This document shows positions 1-5,622 of a DNA stretch of 6,977 nucleotides, in pieces. The position numbers and the translations under genes are program-made. This DNA is from Bdellovibrionales bacterium (GTDB taxonomy: Bacteria; Bdellovibrionota; Bdellovibrionia; Bdellovibrionales; UBA1609). Below the pieces are notes generated by a model that ran no database searches, had not been told where the DNA came from, and was given only the letters and a program-made list of their open reading frames with translations. The DNA is taken from contig JAGRAA010000173.1 of the NCBI GenBank assembly GCA_020435185.1, forward strand, positions 1 through 6,977, given 5' to 3'. How positions within the stretch are numbered: the stretch's first letter is position 1; every line of letters begins with the position of its first letter.

Positions 1-148
1 ATCGGGCCGCGCTCGTCGGTGATCAGGAGCGTGTCGGGCGCCAGTTCCCGGTCGACGCCGTCCAGGGTGCGCAGCGTCTCGCCGGGTCGCGCGACGCGCA
101 CGCCGACTTCGCCCTGTAGCGTGTCCAGGTCGAATGCATGGAGCGGCT
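1..148 (-). CDS. pheT: Phenylalanyl-tRNA synthetase beta subunit, internal fragment (foreign, GC-rich)
   Basis: Read on the minus strand from about 148 down to 1, this stretch is open and encodes roughly 48 residues. They include HAFDLDTLQG, VRVARPGETLRTLDG and DTLLITDERGP. This matches the conserved PheT segment at the start of the B3/B4 domain, where family members read (Q/R)P(L/M)HAFDLDKL, then a GE-x-L-x-x-LDG turn, then an (L/V)IAD-x-x-GP stretch. The full protein is about 800 residues and charges tRNA-Phe in the cytoplasm as an alpha2-beta2 enzyme, so this is a small internal piece continuing past the left edge. The match ends around 147-149: the reading is K-P-L-H-A-F, where G-Q/R-P-L-H-A-F is expected, and nothing PheT-like follows. 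Third codon positions are almost all G or C, unlike every other gene here, so the source is a high-GC bacterium. The identification rests on recalled family motifs. Confidence 0.8.
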
Positions 149-149
149 T
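134..149. other. Chimeric junction between GC-rich pheT and AT-rich coxC sequence
   Basis: Base composition switches abruptly here from about 71 % G+C on the left (1-140) to the AT-rich pattern of the rest of the window. PheT coding on the minus strand and subunit III coding on the plus strand meet head-on, and each is cut in mid-gene. The bases from about 134 to 148 fit both reading frames: minus-strand PLHAF and plus-strand HGAAF. A short stretch of shared sequence may therefore have joined the two molecules. An assembly or library chimera is the simplest explanation. Confidence 0.75.
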
Positions 150-616
150 TCTTAGATTGGAAAATGGGAGCGATCAATACGGTGGTTCTGCTATTTAGTT
201 CTTTCACCATGGTGTTGGGTGTTCGTGCGGCTCAAACTAATAACTCTAAATTGGCGGGTAAGTACCTTCTGGTGACTTTGATTTGTGGTGGAATATTTAT
301 GTTTATTAAGTATTTGGAGTATAGCCACAAATTTCATATGGGGATTTTTCCTGGAGAATTGTTAACTTATGAAGGGGCTAAATCTCCTCAACTTGGTTTG
401 TATTTTTCATTTTACTTTTTAATGACGGGATTACATGGTTCTCACGTTTTAATTGGTATGGGCCTGTTGTTTTGGCTTTATTTAAGAGCGAGAAAAAATG
501 AATTTAATGCCAATTATTATACTCCCGTTGAAGGGGTTGGTTTGTTTTGGCATTTAGTTGATGTTATTTGGATTTATCTATTTCCTTTACTTTATTTAAT
601 CGGGAGACATTCATGA
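134..616 (+). CDS. coxC: Cytochrome c oxidase subunit III, 5'-truncated
   Basis: Subunit III of an aa3/caa3-type heme-copper oxidase, an integral inner-membrane protein that stabilises the catalytic subunit I and its proton uptake. Numbered from the ATG at 134, diagnostic parts are GAINTVVLLFSSFTMVLGVRAAQ (residues 12-34, described as the second helix), KYLEYSHK around Glu62, FYFLMTGLHGSHV with His101 and His104, and VEGVGLFWHLVDVIWIY with Glu133, His140 and Asp143. Four membrane helices are visible. Short bacterial subunit III proteins have five helices and about 200 residues, so the first helix and roughly 40 residues are missing. The ATG at 134 lies in sequence that also reads as pheT and has no convincing ribosome site, so it is probably not the natural start. 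True coxC sequence probably begins somewhere in 134-150. The stop (614-616) overlaps the coxD start. Confidence 0.9.
   Translation: MHGAAFLDWKMGAINTVVLLFSSFTMVLGVRAAQTNNSKLAGKYLLVTLICGGIFMFIKYLEYSHKFHMGIFPGELLTYEGAKSPQLGLYFSFYFLMTGLHGSHVLIGMGLLFWLYLRARKNEFNANYYTPVEGVGLFWHLVDVIWIYLFPLLYLIGRHS
602..606 (+). promoter_or_regulatory. Ribosome binding site deciding the coxD start
   Basis: GGGAG lies six bases before the ATG at 613, inside the last codons of coxC. It supports the start at 613 over the in-frame upstream ATG at 568, which would add 15 residues that look unlike the family and read deep into coxC. Confidence 0.75.
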
Positions 617-912
617 GTGGTCATCACGTTGTTTCAGTAAAAACCTATACAAAGGTATTTGTTTCTTTACTCATTTTAACTATTTTAACTGTTGTAGCAG
701 CCCTCTTTGATTTTGGAGCTGCTAATACCATTATTGCTCTATTAATTGCTTCGGTAAAAGCGGGATTGGTTATTGCGATATTTATGGGTACAAAATACGA
801 TGATAAAATGTCCTTGGTGGTTCTTGGCGTGAGTATGTTTTTTGTAATCTTGTTTTTCTCTATACCTGCACTGGACATAGCTACTCGAGTTAAAGAAATG
901 AGTACTCTTTAA
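613..912 (+). CDS. coxD: Cytochrome c oxidase subunit IV (caa3-type, small membrane subunit)
   Basis: A 99-residue protein of the prokaryotic cytochrome oxidase subunit IV family, a small accessory subunit of caa3-type oxidases. It has a short His-containing N-terminus, then the family-like TYTKVFVSLLILTILTV, and three hydrophobic helices at about 14-34, 37-58 and 67-86. The second helix (IALLIASVKAGLVIAIFM) is the most typical part. Relatives usually follow it with FMHLKYE; here it is FMGTKYDDK (from residue 57), so the usual His is Gly. The start at 613 is chosen for its ribosome site and the ATGA overlap with the coxC stop, which suggests translational coupling. ctaB begins 2 nt after the stop. 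Subunit letters vary between species, so the symbol is less certain than the family. Confidence 0.85.
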   Translation: MSGHHVVSVKTYTKVFVSLLILTILTVVAALFDFGAANTIIALLIASVKAGLVIAIFMGTKYDDKMSLVVLGVSMFFVILFFSIPALDIATRVKEMSTL

Positions 913-914
913 TT

Positions 915-1784
915 ATGGCTGACTTTTTTAAACTTACCAAAATGGGTATTATTATTTACGTCATACTTGGTGGTTTGATTGGGTTTGGTTTGAGTTTTCC
1001 TCCCCATGCAACGATAGAGTTTGAAGCTCTTTTTCTGCTTATTGCTGGTCTTTATTTTTTGTCGGCAGGTACCTTTGCTATTAATCAAGCACAAGAAAAA
1101 CACATTGATGAAAAGATGCCTCGAACTAAAATTAGACCTATTCCTAGGGGGAAAATAACTCCTTTAGGAGCGTATATTATGGGTGCCCTGTTTGTTACCA
1201 TTGGGTTTATAGCACTTTTTGCAATCACTCCATTAACAGCGTACATAGGTTTGCTTACAGTTATTCTTTATAATGGATTTTATACTCTTTACTGGAAGAA
1301 AAAGTGGGCCTTTGCTGCCGTTCCTGGAGCCATTCCTGGAGCTTTGCCCATAGTTATCGGGTTTTCAGTAAATAGTAGTCATATTTTTAGTCCACACTGT
1401 GTTTATGCTTTTATGATTATGTTTTTATGGCAGATGCCTCATTTTTGGAGCTTAGCCATCCACTTTAAAGAAGATTACCGGCTAGGGGGAATTCCTGTTT
1501 TACCTGTTGCTTTGGGTGTGGAAAAAACTTTGTATCATATTGGTTTATATACATTTGTTTATTTGGCATTAGCGATTGCCTCTCCTTGGTTTGTGAAAGC
1601 CAATGTGTTTTATTTACTTCTAGTTGTCCCATTGGTGTTCAAGGTATTTTATGAATTTGTAAAATATTATGCGGCGGATGCGCAAAAATATTGGCTGAGA
1701 TTTTTTATGTGGACAAACTTATCTATGCTTATCTTCTTAGCGAGCCCATTATTAGATCGATGGATCTATTTGTATATGATGTAA
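915..1784 (+). CDS. ctaB: Protoheme IX farnesyltransferase (heme O synthase)
   Basis: A 289-residue polytopic inner-membrane prenyltransferase of the UbiA superfamily that transfers a farnesyl group to protoheme IX to make heme O, the precursor of heme A. This fits its place behind the oxidase subunits. Length is normal for the family. Family marks are MPRTKIRPIPRG (68-79), which follows the first Asp-rich motif, GALPIVIGF (142-150), the very typical QMPHFWSLAIHFKEDY (173-188) and GGIPVLPVALG (191-201). Several hydrophobic helices span the protein. The first prenyl-diphosphate/metal motif reads N57-QAQ-E61-K-H63-I-D65, where many homologues have N-x-x-x-D-x-D-x-D; Asn and the last Asp remain. 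The start sits 2 nt after the coxD stop with no strong ribosome site, so translation probably depends on coupling. It is the last gene of the plus-strand operon and converges on maiA. Confidence 0.93.
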   Translation: MADFFKLTKMGIIIYVILGGLIGFGLSFPPHATIEFEALFLLIAGLYFLSAGTFAINQAQEKHIDEKMPRTKIRPIPRGKITPLGAYIMGALFVTIGFIALFAITPLTAYIGLLTVILYNGFYTLYWKKKWAFAAVPGAIPGALPIVIGFSVNSSHIFSPHCVYAFMIMFLWQMPHFWSLAIHFKEDYRLGGIPVLPVALGVEKTLYHIGLYTFVYLALAIASPWFVKANVFYLLLVVPLVFKVFYEFVKYYAADAQKYWLRFFMWTNLSMLIFLASPLLDRWIYLYMM

Positions 1785-1805
1785 ACTACAATCCTTAGAG
1801 CCTAT

Positions 1806-1849
1806 ACTAAAATTTAAATGTAAATCCAAAATATATACTAATTTTTAGT
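1806..1849. terminator. Possible weak bidirectional terminator between ctaB and maiA
   Basis: In the 64-bp gap between the converging ctaB and maiA genes, ACTAAAATT (1806-1814) is mirrored by AATTTTTAGT (1840-1849) with one extra T. The stem is nearly all A-T with a 25-nt loop and no GC-rich core, so it is a poor intrinsic terminator. Its position is the only other argument, and no better candidate exists in the gap. Confidence 0.2.
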
Positions 1850-2523
1850 TATCCAATTTGAGCATCGGGTTGTTGATCGGGAGAGGCTTTAATAAATTCG
1901 CTTCTTTGCAAACAATTCTCGTTAATTCTATATATGTTTGGGTAGCTCTTCATGTCTACTTCAAAACGAAGCGCATTATAAACCTGTGGAATTAAAAACA
2001 TATCTGCAGCAGTTACGGTATTTCCAAAACAAAAATCTTTTGAACAGTCTTTCAGCCTATATTCTATGGAGTTAAATCCACGGGTGATGAATTCTTTGTT
2101 CCAAGAGGCGATGTCTTCTTGAGTAGCGTTGAACCTTTGAGTAAGCTCTTGATTAACCCCTAAGTTTTGAATGGGTTGAATTCCAGAATTGATAACTTCA
2201 CAGATATCCATAATTTGCGCTTTTTCATAGTGATCTAATGGAAACAGGTGGGGTTCTGGCCACATTTCATCTAGAAAGTGAAAGATAGACATGGATTGGT
2301 TAATGACGACTTCTCCATGCATTAGTGTTGGAACTGTTTTACTGGGGTTAATTTTTAGATAGTTTGCATGGTGCTGTTGCCCCCCATCTTTCACAAGGTG
2401 AATGGGCATATAAATAAAATCAATTCCTTTGAAGTAAAGAGCTATCCGTACCCTGTATGAACAAGAGGATCTCCAGTAACTATAAAGCTTTAGTTTCATG
2501 GGAGCTTCTTCGTTTAAAATCAT
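1849..2523 (-). CDS. maiA: Maleylacetoacetate isomerase (zeta-class glutathione S-transferase)
   Basis: A cytoplasmic enzyme that isomerises maleylacetoacetate to fumarylacetoacetate using glutathione as cofactor, the penultimate step of tyrosine/homogentisate degradation. The 224-residue protein has a thioredoxin-like N-terminal domain with the zeta-class signature SSCSYRVRIAL (19-29), whose Ser and Cys lie in the catalytic site. NPSKTVPTL (59-67) carries the cis-proline region, and INQSMSIFHFLDE (74-86) contains the Gln-Ser pair that binds the glutathione gamma-glutamyl group. The helical C-terminal domain has GNTVTAADMFLIPQVYNA (167-184), and the tail SPDQQPDA is typical of the family. The start at 2523 has an AAGGA ribosome site 7 nt upstream. 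Homologues usually begin near Met9 (MKLKLYSYWRSS), so a start at 2499 remains possible. It is divergent from fahA, the next enzyme of the pathway. Confidence 0.93.
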   Translation of the reverse strand: MILNEEAPMKLKLYSYWRSSCSYRVRIALYFKGIDFIYMPIHLVKDGGQQHHANYLKINPSKTVPTLMHGEVVINQSMSIFHFLDEMWPEPHLFPLDHYEKAQIMDICEVINSGIQPIQNLGVNQELTQRFNATQEDIASWNKEFITRGFNSIEYRLKDCSKDFCFGNTVTAADMFLIPQVYNALRFEVDMKSYPNIYRINENCLQRSEFIKASPDQQPDAQIG

Positions 2524-2530
2524 GAGTCTA

Positions 2531-2535
2531 TCCTT
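2531..2535 (-). promoter_or_regulatory. Ribosome binding site of maiA
   Basis: On the minus strand AAGGA precedes the ATG at 2523 by seven bases. It favours this start over the inner Met9 at 2499, which has only a weak GAAG upstream. Confidence 0.6.
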
Positions 2536-2543
2536 AGGCGAAG

Positions 2544-2571
2544 TTTATAGGGAAGGTATAAGTAATGTGAA
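2544..2571 (-). promoter_or_regulatory. Candidate sigma70-type promoter of maiA
   Basis: Read on the minus strand, TTCACA (2571-2566) and TATAAA (2549-2544) are separated by 16 bases. Each box matches the housekeeping consensus at five of six positions. Transcription would begin near 2537, leaving a very short leader that just includes the AAGGA ribosome site. Found by eye; AT-rich DNA gives such matches by chance. Confidence 0.45.
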
Positions 2572-2699
2572 AATGAAGCAATCTTGGTTCGAGAATGTTC
2601 ATTTAAATTAATGCATGGTGACAAATTGATACATTAAGATGGCTTCCTCTCTTGAGCAATGGTTAAAAATTTTTTAGGATTATGTTAGAGAAGCAAATA

Positions 2700-2728
2700 T
2701 TGACCACTTGAATTCGTCATTGTATTTA
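2700..2728 (+). promoter_or_regulatory. Candidate sigma70-type promoter of fahA
   Basis: TTGACC (2700-2705, five of six consensus positions) is followed after 17 bases by TATTTA (2723-2728), a weaker -10 box. A start near 2735 would give a leader of about 22 nt containing the AAAGGGG ribosome site at 2745-2751. With the opposite maiA promoter about 130 bp away, the intergenic region could allow joint control, but I see no clear operator palindrome in it. Confidence 0.4.
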
Positions 2729-2756
2729 AAAACCTCAGTAAATTAAAGGGGTTAAA

Positions 2757-3737
2757 ATGAAGTTAGGAACTTTGAAATCTGATCATTTAGATGGCGATTT
2801 AATCGTGGTTTCACGTGATAATCAAAAAGCCGTACGCGCATCTCATATAGCACCGTCTTTAAGAGAGGCTGTGGAAAATTGGGAGTCTACCCAACAGGAA
2901 CTTAAACTCCTATATGATGAATTAAATGAAGGGCGATGTAAGAAAGTCTTTTCTCTAGAACCCTCTTTATTGCATTCTCCAATGCCTAGGACTTTTGGTT
3001 GGGCGGATGGCTCAGCTTATATTCATCATATTAAACTCGTAAGAATGGCGAGGAAAGCTCCATTGCCCGAAACTTTAGAAACTGTTCCTTTGATGTATCA
3101 AGGTGGAGGGGATTGTTTTTTAGCTCCTACAGAGGATATTCCCCAAGTGGATTTTTCTCATGGGACTGACTTTGAAGGAGAGGTGGGCGTTATTTTGGGG
3201 CGTGTGCCTATGGGTGTTTCTGCGGAAGAAGCATTAAAGTACATTCGCTTATTCGTGATCATTAACGATGTTTCTTTGCGTGGTCTTATCCCTGAAGAGT
3301 TGAAGCAAGGGTTTGGTTTTTTTCAAAGCAAACCGTCCAGCGCATTCGCTCCTTTTGCGATCACTCCGGATGAACTTGAAGAGGCTTATGTAGCGGGTAG
3401 AGTGCATTTGCCACTAGAGGTTGAATATAACGGGCAGTTTTTTGGCAAGGCTAATGCAAAAGAAATGCATTTTCATTTTGGAGAGCTAATTGCTCATGCA
3501 GCTAAGACGAGAGATTTAGGTGCGGGATATATCATAGGTAGCGGAACGGTTTCTAACGAAGATCCAAATGTGGGCAGCAGTTGTTTAGCGGAAAAAAGAA
3601 TGATTGAGAAAATTAATGAAGGGGAGTTTAAGACTCCTTTTATGAAGGTAGGCGACACCATAAAAATAGAGATGAAAAACAAAAAAGGTGAAAACTTATT
3701 TGGAACGATTTTTCAAAAAGTTGCAAAAAAAAATTAA
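2757..3737 (+). CDS. fahA: Fumarylacetoacetate hydrolase (fumarylacetoacetase)
   Basis: The enzyme hydrolyses fumarylacetoacetate to fumarate and acetoacetate, the last step of homogentisate breakdown, in the cytoplasm with a divalent metal. The 326-residue protein matches the proteobacterial FAH form of about 330 residues in its opening MKLGTLK-x(5)-DGDLIVVSRD, in MPRTFGWADGSAYIHHIKLVR (from 76) and in PLMYQGGGDCFLAP (111-124). DFEGEVGVILG (138-148) holds the probable metal ligands Glu140 and Glu142. INDVSLRGLIPEEL (169-182) holds the probable ligand Asp171. KGFGFFQSKPSSAFAP and GSGTVSNEDP (261-270) complete the typical core. The AAAGGGG ribosome site five bases before the ATG supports this start. 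The partner isomerase maiA is divergent 233 bp upstream. Homogentisate dioxygenase, the step before both, is not in the window. The protein appears intact. Confidence 0.93.
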   Translation: MKLGTLKSDHLDGDLIVVSRDNQKAVRASHIAPSLREAVENWESTQQELKLLYDELNEGRCKKVFSLEPSLLHSPMPRTFGWADGSAYIHHIKLVRMARKAPLPETLETVPLMYQGGGDCFLAPTEDIPQVDFSHGTDFEGEVGVILGRVPMGVSAEEALKYIRLFVIINDVSLRGLIPEELKQGFGFFQSKPSSAFAPFAITPDELEEAYVAGRVHLPLEVEYNGQFFGKANAKEMHFHFGELIAHAAKTRDLGAGYIIGSGTVSNEDPNVGSSCLAEKRMIEKINEGEFKTPFMKVGDTIKIEMKNKKGENLFGTIFQKVAKKN

Positions 3738-3751
3738 ACATAATTTAAGTT

Positions 3752-3757
3752 TATAAT
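3752..3757 (+). promoter_or_regulatory. Candidate -10 box for mltA
   Basis: A perfect TATAAT lies 14 bases after the fahA stop codon. No good -35 box is seen at 16-18 bases, so the call is tentative. A start near 3764 would give mltA a leader of about 90 nt carrying the hairpin at 3802-3839 and part of the one at 3760-3780. Alternatively mltA is read through from fahA. Confidence 0.3.
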
Positions 3758-3759
3758 TA

Positions 3760-3780
3760 ACTGGTTAAGGAAAGACCAGT
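3760..3780 (+). repeat. Inverted repeat 1 upstream of mltA
   Basis: ACTGGT (3760-3765) and ACCAGT (3775-3780) are perfect six-base complements around a nine-base loop that contains AAGGAAAG. There is no T-run after it, so it is not an intrinsic terminator for fahA. It may be an RNA hairpin or a protein-binding palindrome. Its left half resembles that of the next hairpin. Confidence 0.45.
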
Positions 3781-3801
3781 CGATAGATTAAATAGCTATA
3801 G

Positions 3802-3839
3802 GGGTATTACTGTTGAACGAAAGTTGCTTTAACAGTCCC
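3802..3839 (+). promoter_or_regulatory. Nested hairpin just before the mltA ribosome site
   Basis: GGG (3802-3804) can pair with CCC (3837-3839), ACTGTT (3809-3814) with AACAGT (3831-3836), and AAC (3816-3818) with GTT (3823-3825), the last closing a GAAA tetraloop. A four-base bulge and an asymmetric internal loop separate the stems. The structure ends two bases before GGAAGGAG (3842-3849), the strong ribosome site of mltA. This placement would suit translational control or mRNA protection; function is inference. It does not match a riboswitch class that I recognise. Confidence 0.45.
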
Positions 3840-3853
3840 ACGGAAGGAGAACT

Positions 3854-5047
3854 ATGAGTAAGGCAATTTTAATGATTTTAGTATTATTTGGTTCTAACGC
3901 CTATGCTAGAATTAAGTTTGAACTTAACAAAAATCCCGATCCTTTTGCTTATAATCGTGCGTATACGACTCCTACAGAATTATTGGAAGAGTCTAAATGG
4001 CCTTCTCTAGACGACGATTTAGATTTTAAAAATCTAGATAAAGTCCTTTATAGACAAATATTAAGATTCTCTGGGATTAAAATGAATGGAACCATTCGTT
4101 TGGGAGATCAAGTTTTTCCGCTTTCTGCAATGAAAGAAAGCTTACTCGTTTTACAAAAAATATTAAGTAACTATAAAAATTGTATTGGTGGTAGCTACGA
4201 GCAAAACGAGTTATGTAAAAAATTATTTTTTGATACATTGAAAAGCAAGTTCAACCTTTATAAGCCGATTGTTGAAGGAAACCAAAACTTTACTCATTTT
4301 ACAGCCTATCATACTCCAATACTTCAGGCCGCTCTTGAACCCATAGGAGCTTTGCAAAACGGCATTTACAAAAAGCCGATAGGAGACATTCAGAAAAAGT
4401 ATACTAGAGCGCAAATATATTTTGATAAAACTCTTGAAGATAAAAATTTAAACTTAGTATACACAAAAGACTTGTTTGAAATTTATCTTTTACATGTTGA
4501 AGGCGGAGGTAAGGCATTATTGAGCGATGGGAGTTCGGTCTATTTAAGTTATAATGGAACAAATAGAAAGACCTGGAACTTTATATCTTTATATATGCGT
4601 GATAAAGGTTACATTGATGATCTTTCAATTCATGCTCAAAGAAGCTTTTTAATTAAACATCCTGAATTAGCAAGAGATATATATGAACAGTGTCCGAGCT
4701 ATGTATTTTTTAAATTTACTCAAAACCCTCCTATTGGAAGCGATAATGTACCTTTGACAGATAATCGATCTATCGCCACAGACAAATCACTTTATGCCAT
4801 GAAGGGTTTGATATCCATAGTTTCGTCGAAAAGATTGCGCCCGTCTTACGAAGATCGTTCAGACGTGCAACCAACAGAAGGTGATTTTATCCCATTTACC
4901 AGAATTATGGTGGATCAAGATACTGGCGGCGCAATTAAAGGAAGTGCGCGGGTAGATTTATACTTCGGCGAAGACGCCTATGCTCAAAAAGCAGCGCAGT
5001 ACCAGAACCATATGGGAGAGGTTTATTTTCTAATGTTAAAAAATTAA
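3854..5047 (+). CDS. mltA: MltA-type lytic murein transglycosylase, periplasmic
   Basis: Lytic transglycosylases of this family cleave the MurNAc-GlcNAc bond of peptidoglycan and leave 1,6-anhydro-MurNAc ends. The 397-residue protein has a short signal peptide (about 1-18, ending AYA). There is no lipobox cysteine, so unlike E. coli MltA it is probably soluble or loosely bound in the periplasm. A helical region at about 40-140 precedes the MltA domain, which shows FTAYHTP (149-155; usually FTGYYTP) and LHVEGGG (213-219; usually VQGSG). The C-terminal 3D domain shows NRSIATDKSL (304-313), VDQDTGGAIKGSARVDLYFG (353-372) and a GEVYFLM end. Its three marker aspartates appear as Asp310, Asp356 and Asp368. 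One of the last two should be the catalytic acid, by recall Asp368 as the counterpart of E. coli Asp308. A strong GGAAGGAG ribosome site precedes the start. The stop overlaps that of the opposing acetyltransferase gene. Confidence 0.9.
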   Translation: MSKAILMILVLFGSNAYARIKFELNKNPDPFAYNRAYTTPTELLEESKWPSLDDDLDFKNLDKVLYRQILRFSGIKMNGTIRLGDQVFPLSAMKESLLVLQKILSNYKNCIGGSYEQNELCKKLFFDTLKSKFNLYKPIVEGNQNFTHFTAYHTPILQAALEPIGALQNGIYKKPIGDIQKKYTRAQIYFDKTLEDKNLNLVYTKDLFEIYLLHVEGGGKALLSDGSSVYLSYNGTNRKTWNFISLYMRDKGYIDDLSIHAQRSFLIKHPELARDIYEQCPSYVFFKFTQNPPIGSDNVPLTDNRSIATDKSLYAMKGLISIVSSKRLRPSYEDRSDVQPTEGDFIPFTRIMVDQDTGGAIKGSARVDLYFGEDAYAQKAAQYQNHMGEVYFLMLKN

Positions 5048-5613
5048 GAAGTAAGCTTTCGTCCCATGAAATAAAGAGTGGTGTTATTAAAAGTCTGCTC
5101 GTCTGAATAGATAAAATGGTTTTTTTGATAAAAGAAAATGTTTTCAGCATCTCTGGTGGTGATTATATGAACCCCAGGAATTCCTTTAAACAGAAGCTCC
5201 TTACAAAAATGATCAATTAACTGTTTTCCAATGCCACGCCTTTGAGCCTCTGGACTGGTATTTATATGAAAATGAGCGGGAAATTGGTCGAACTGATGAG
5301 AAAATATTTTATAAGATTTAATTCTAGGGTTAAAGAATGTAGAGGCATGATGACTGTTCAGTGATCCCGTTAGATAACTTAAAACCCTATTCTTTTCATC
5401 TAGGGCAACCCAAACGCTAACCGGATTGTCGCTAAAGTAATATTTTGTCCAATTGTCGTAAAAGCTTTGTTTGTGATCATTATCTTTAAAGCTCTTTATA
5501 CTGCTCGTAGAATAGAAGATATACTTAATATCTTCTTCGTAATCTTTAATAGATCTGTGATTTATACGCTTACATACGTAGTTATTTAAAGGCGTTAAAT
5601 AATAAGAGGACAT
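5044..5613 (-). CDS. GNAT-family N-acetyltransferase
   Basis: A 189-residue protein with a GNAT fold, which transfers acetyl from acetyl-CoA to an amine. The acetyl-CoA loop is in motif A: FPAHFHINTSPEAQRRGIGK (111-130), with Q124-RR-G127-I-G129 binding the pyrophosphate, followed by helix QLIDHFCKELL. GVHIITT (147-153), N158 and FFYQKNHF (160-167) form the usual C-terminal strand and helix, where FYxxxGF is the common form. The first 60 residues are less typical and charged. No signal peptide, so it should be cytoplasmic. The FPAH-x-HI form resembles bacterial acetyltransferases of unknown substrate; I cannot name one here. It follows the deacetylase gene by 9 nt without a visible ribosome site, which suggests coupled translation. 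Its stop overlaps the mltA stop by 4 nt on the opposite strand. Confidence 0.85.
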   Translation of the reverse strand: MSSYYLTPLNNYVCKRINHRSIKDYEEDIKYIFYSTSSIKSFKDNDHKQSFYDNWTKYYFSDNPVSVWVALDEKNRVLSYLTGSLNSHHASTFFNPRIKSYKIFSHQFDQFPAHFHINTSPEAQRRGIGKQLIDHFCKELLFKGIPGVHIITTRDAENIFFYQKNHFIYSDEQTFNNTTLYFMGRKLTS

Positions 5614-5622
5614 CTATTAATT

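Noticed and set aside
568..612. In-frame upstream ATG for coxD at 568
   Set aside because: It would add 15 residues read from coxC sequence with no family match, while 613 has a GGGAG site and an ATGA overlap.
645..878. Minus-strand open frame inside coxD, and similar ones within ctaB, fahA and mltA
   Set aside because: They lie opposite well-recognised genes, have no ribosome sites and show no family resemblance, so they are shadows.
2587..2600. GTTC-N6-GTTC direct repeat, resembling the alphaproteobacterial LexA box
   Set aside because: The known box is GTTC-N7-GTTC; the spacing is off by one, and neither flanking gene belongs to an SOS function.
3734..3757. TTAAAC...GTTTATAA inverted repeat after fahA as a terminator
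   Set aside because: It is imperfect, entirely A-T rich apart from one pair, and has no T-run, so it is indistinguishable from AT-rich background.
3760..3850. A known riboswitch (for example the c-di-GMP GEMM type) upstream of mltA
   Set aside because: A GAAA tetraloop is present but the conserved core sequences and stem order of that class are not.
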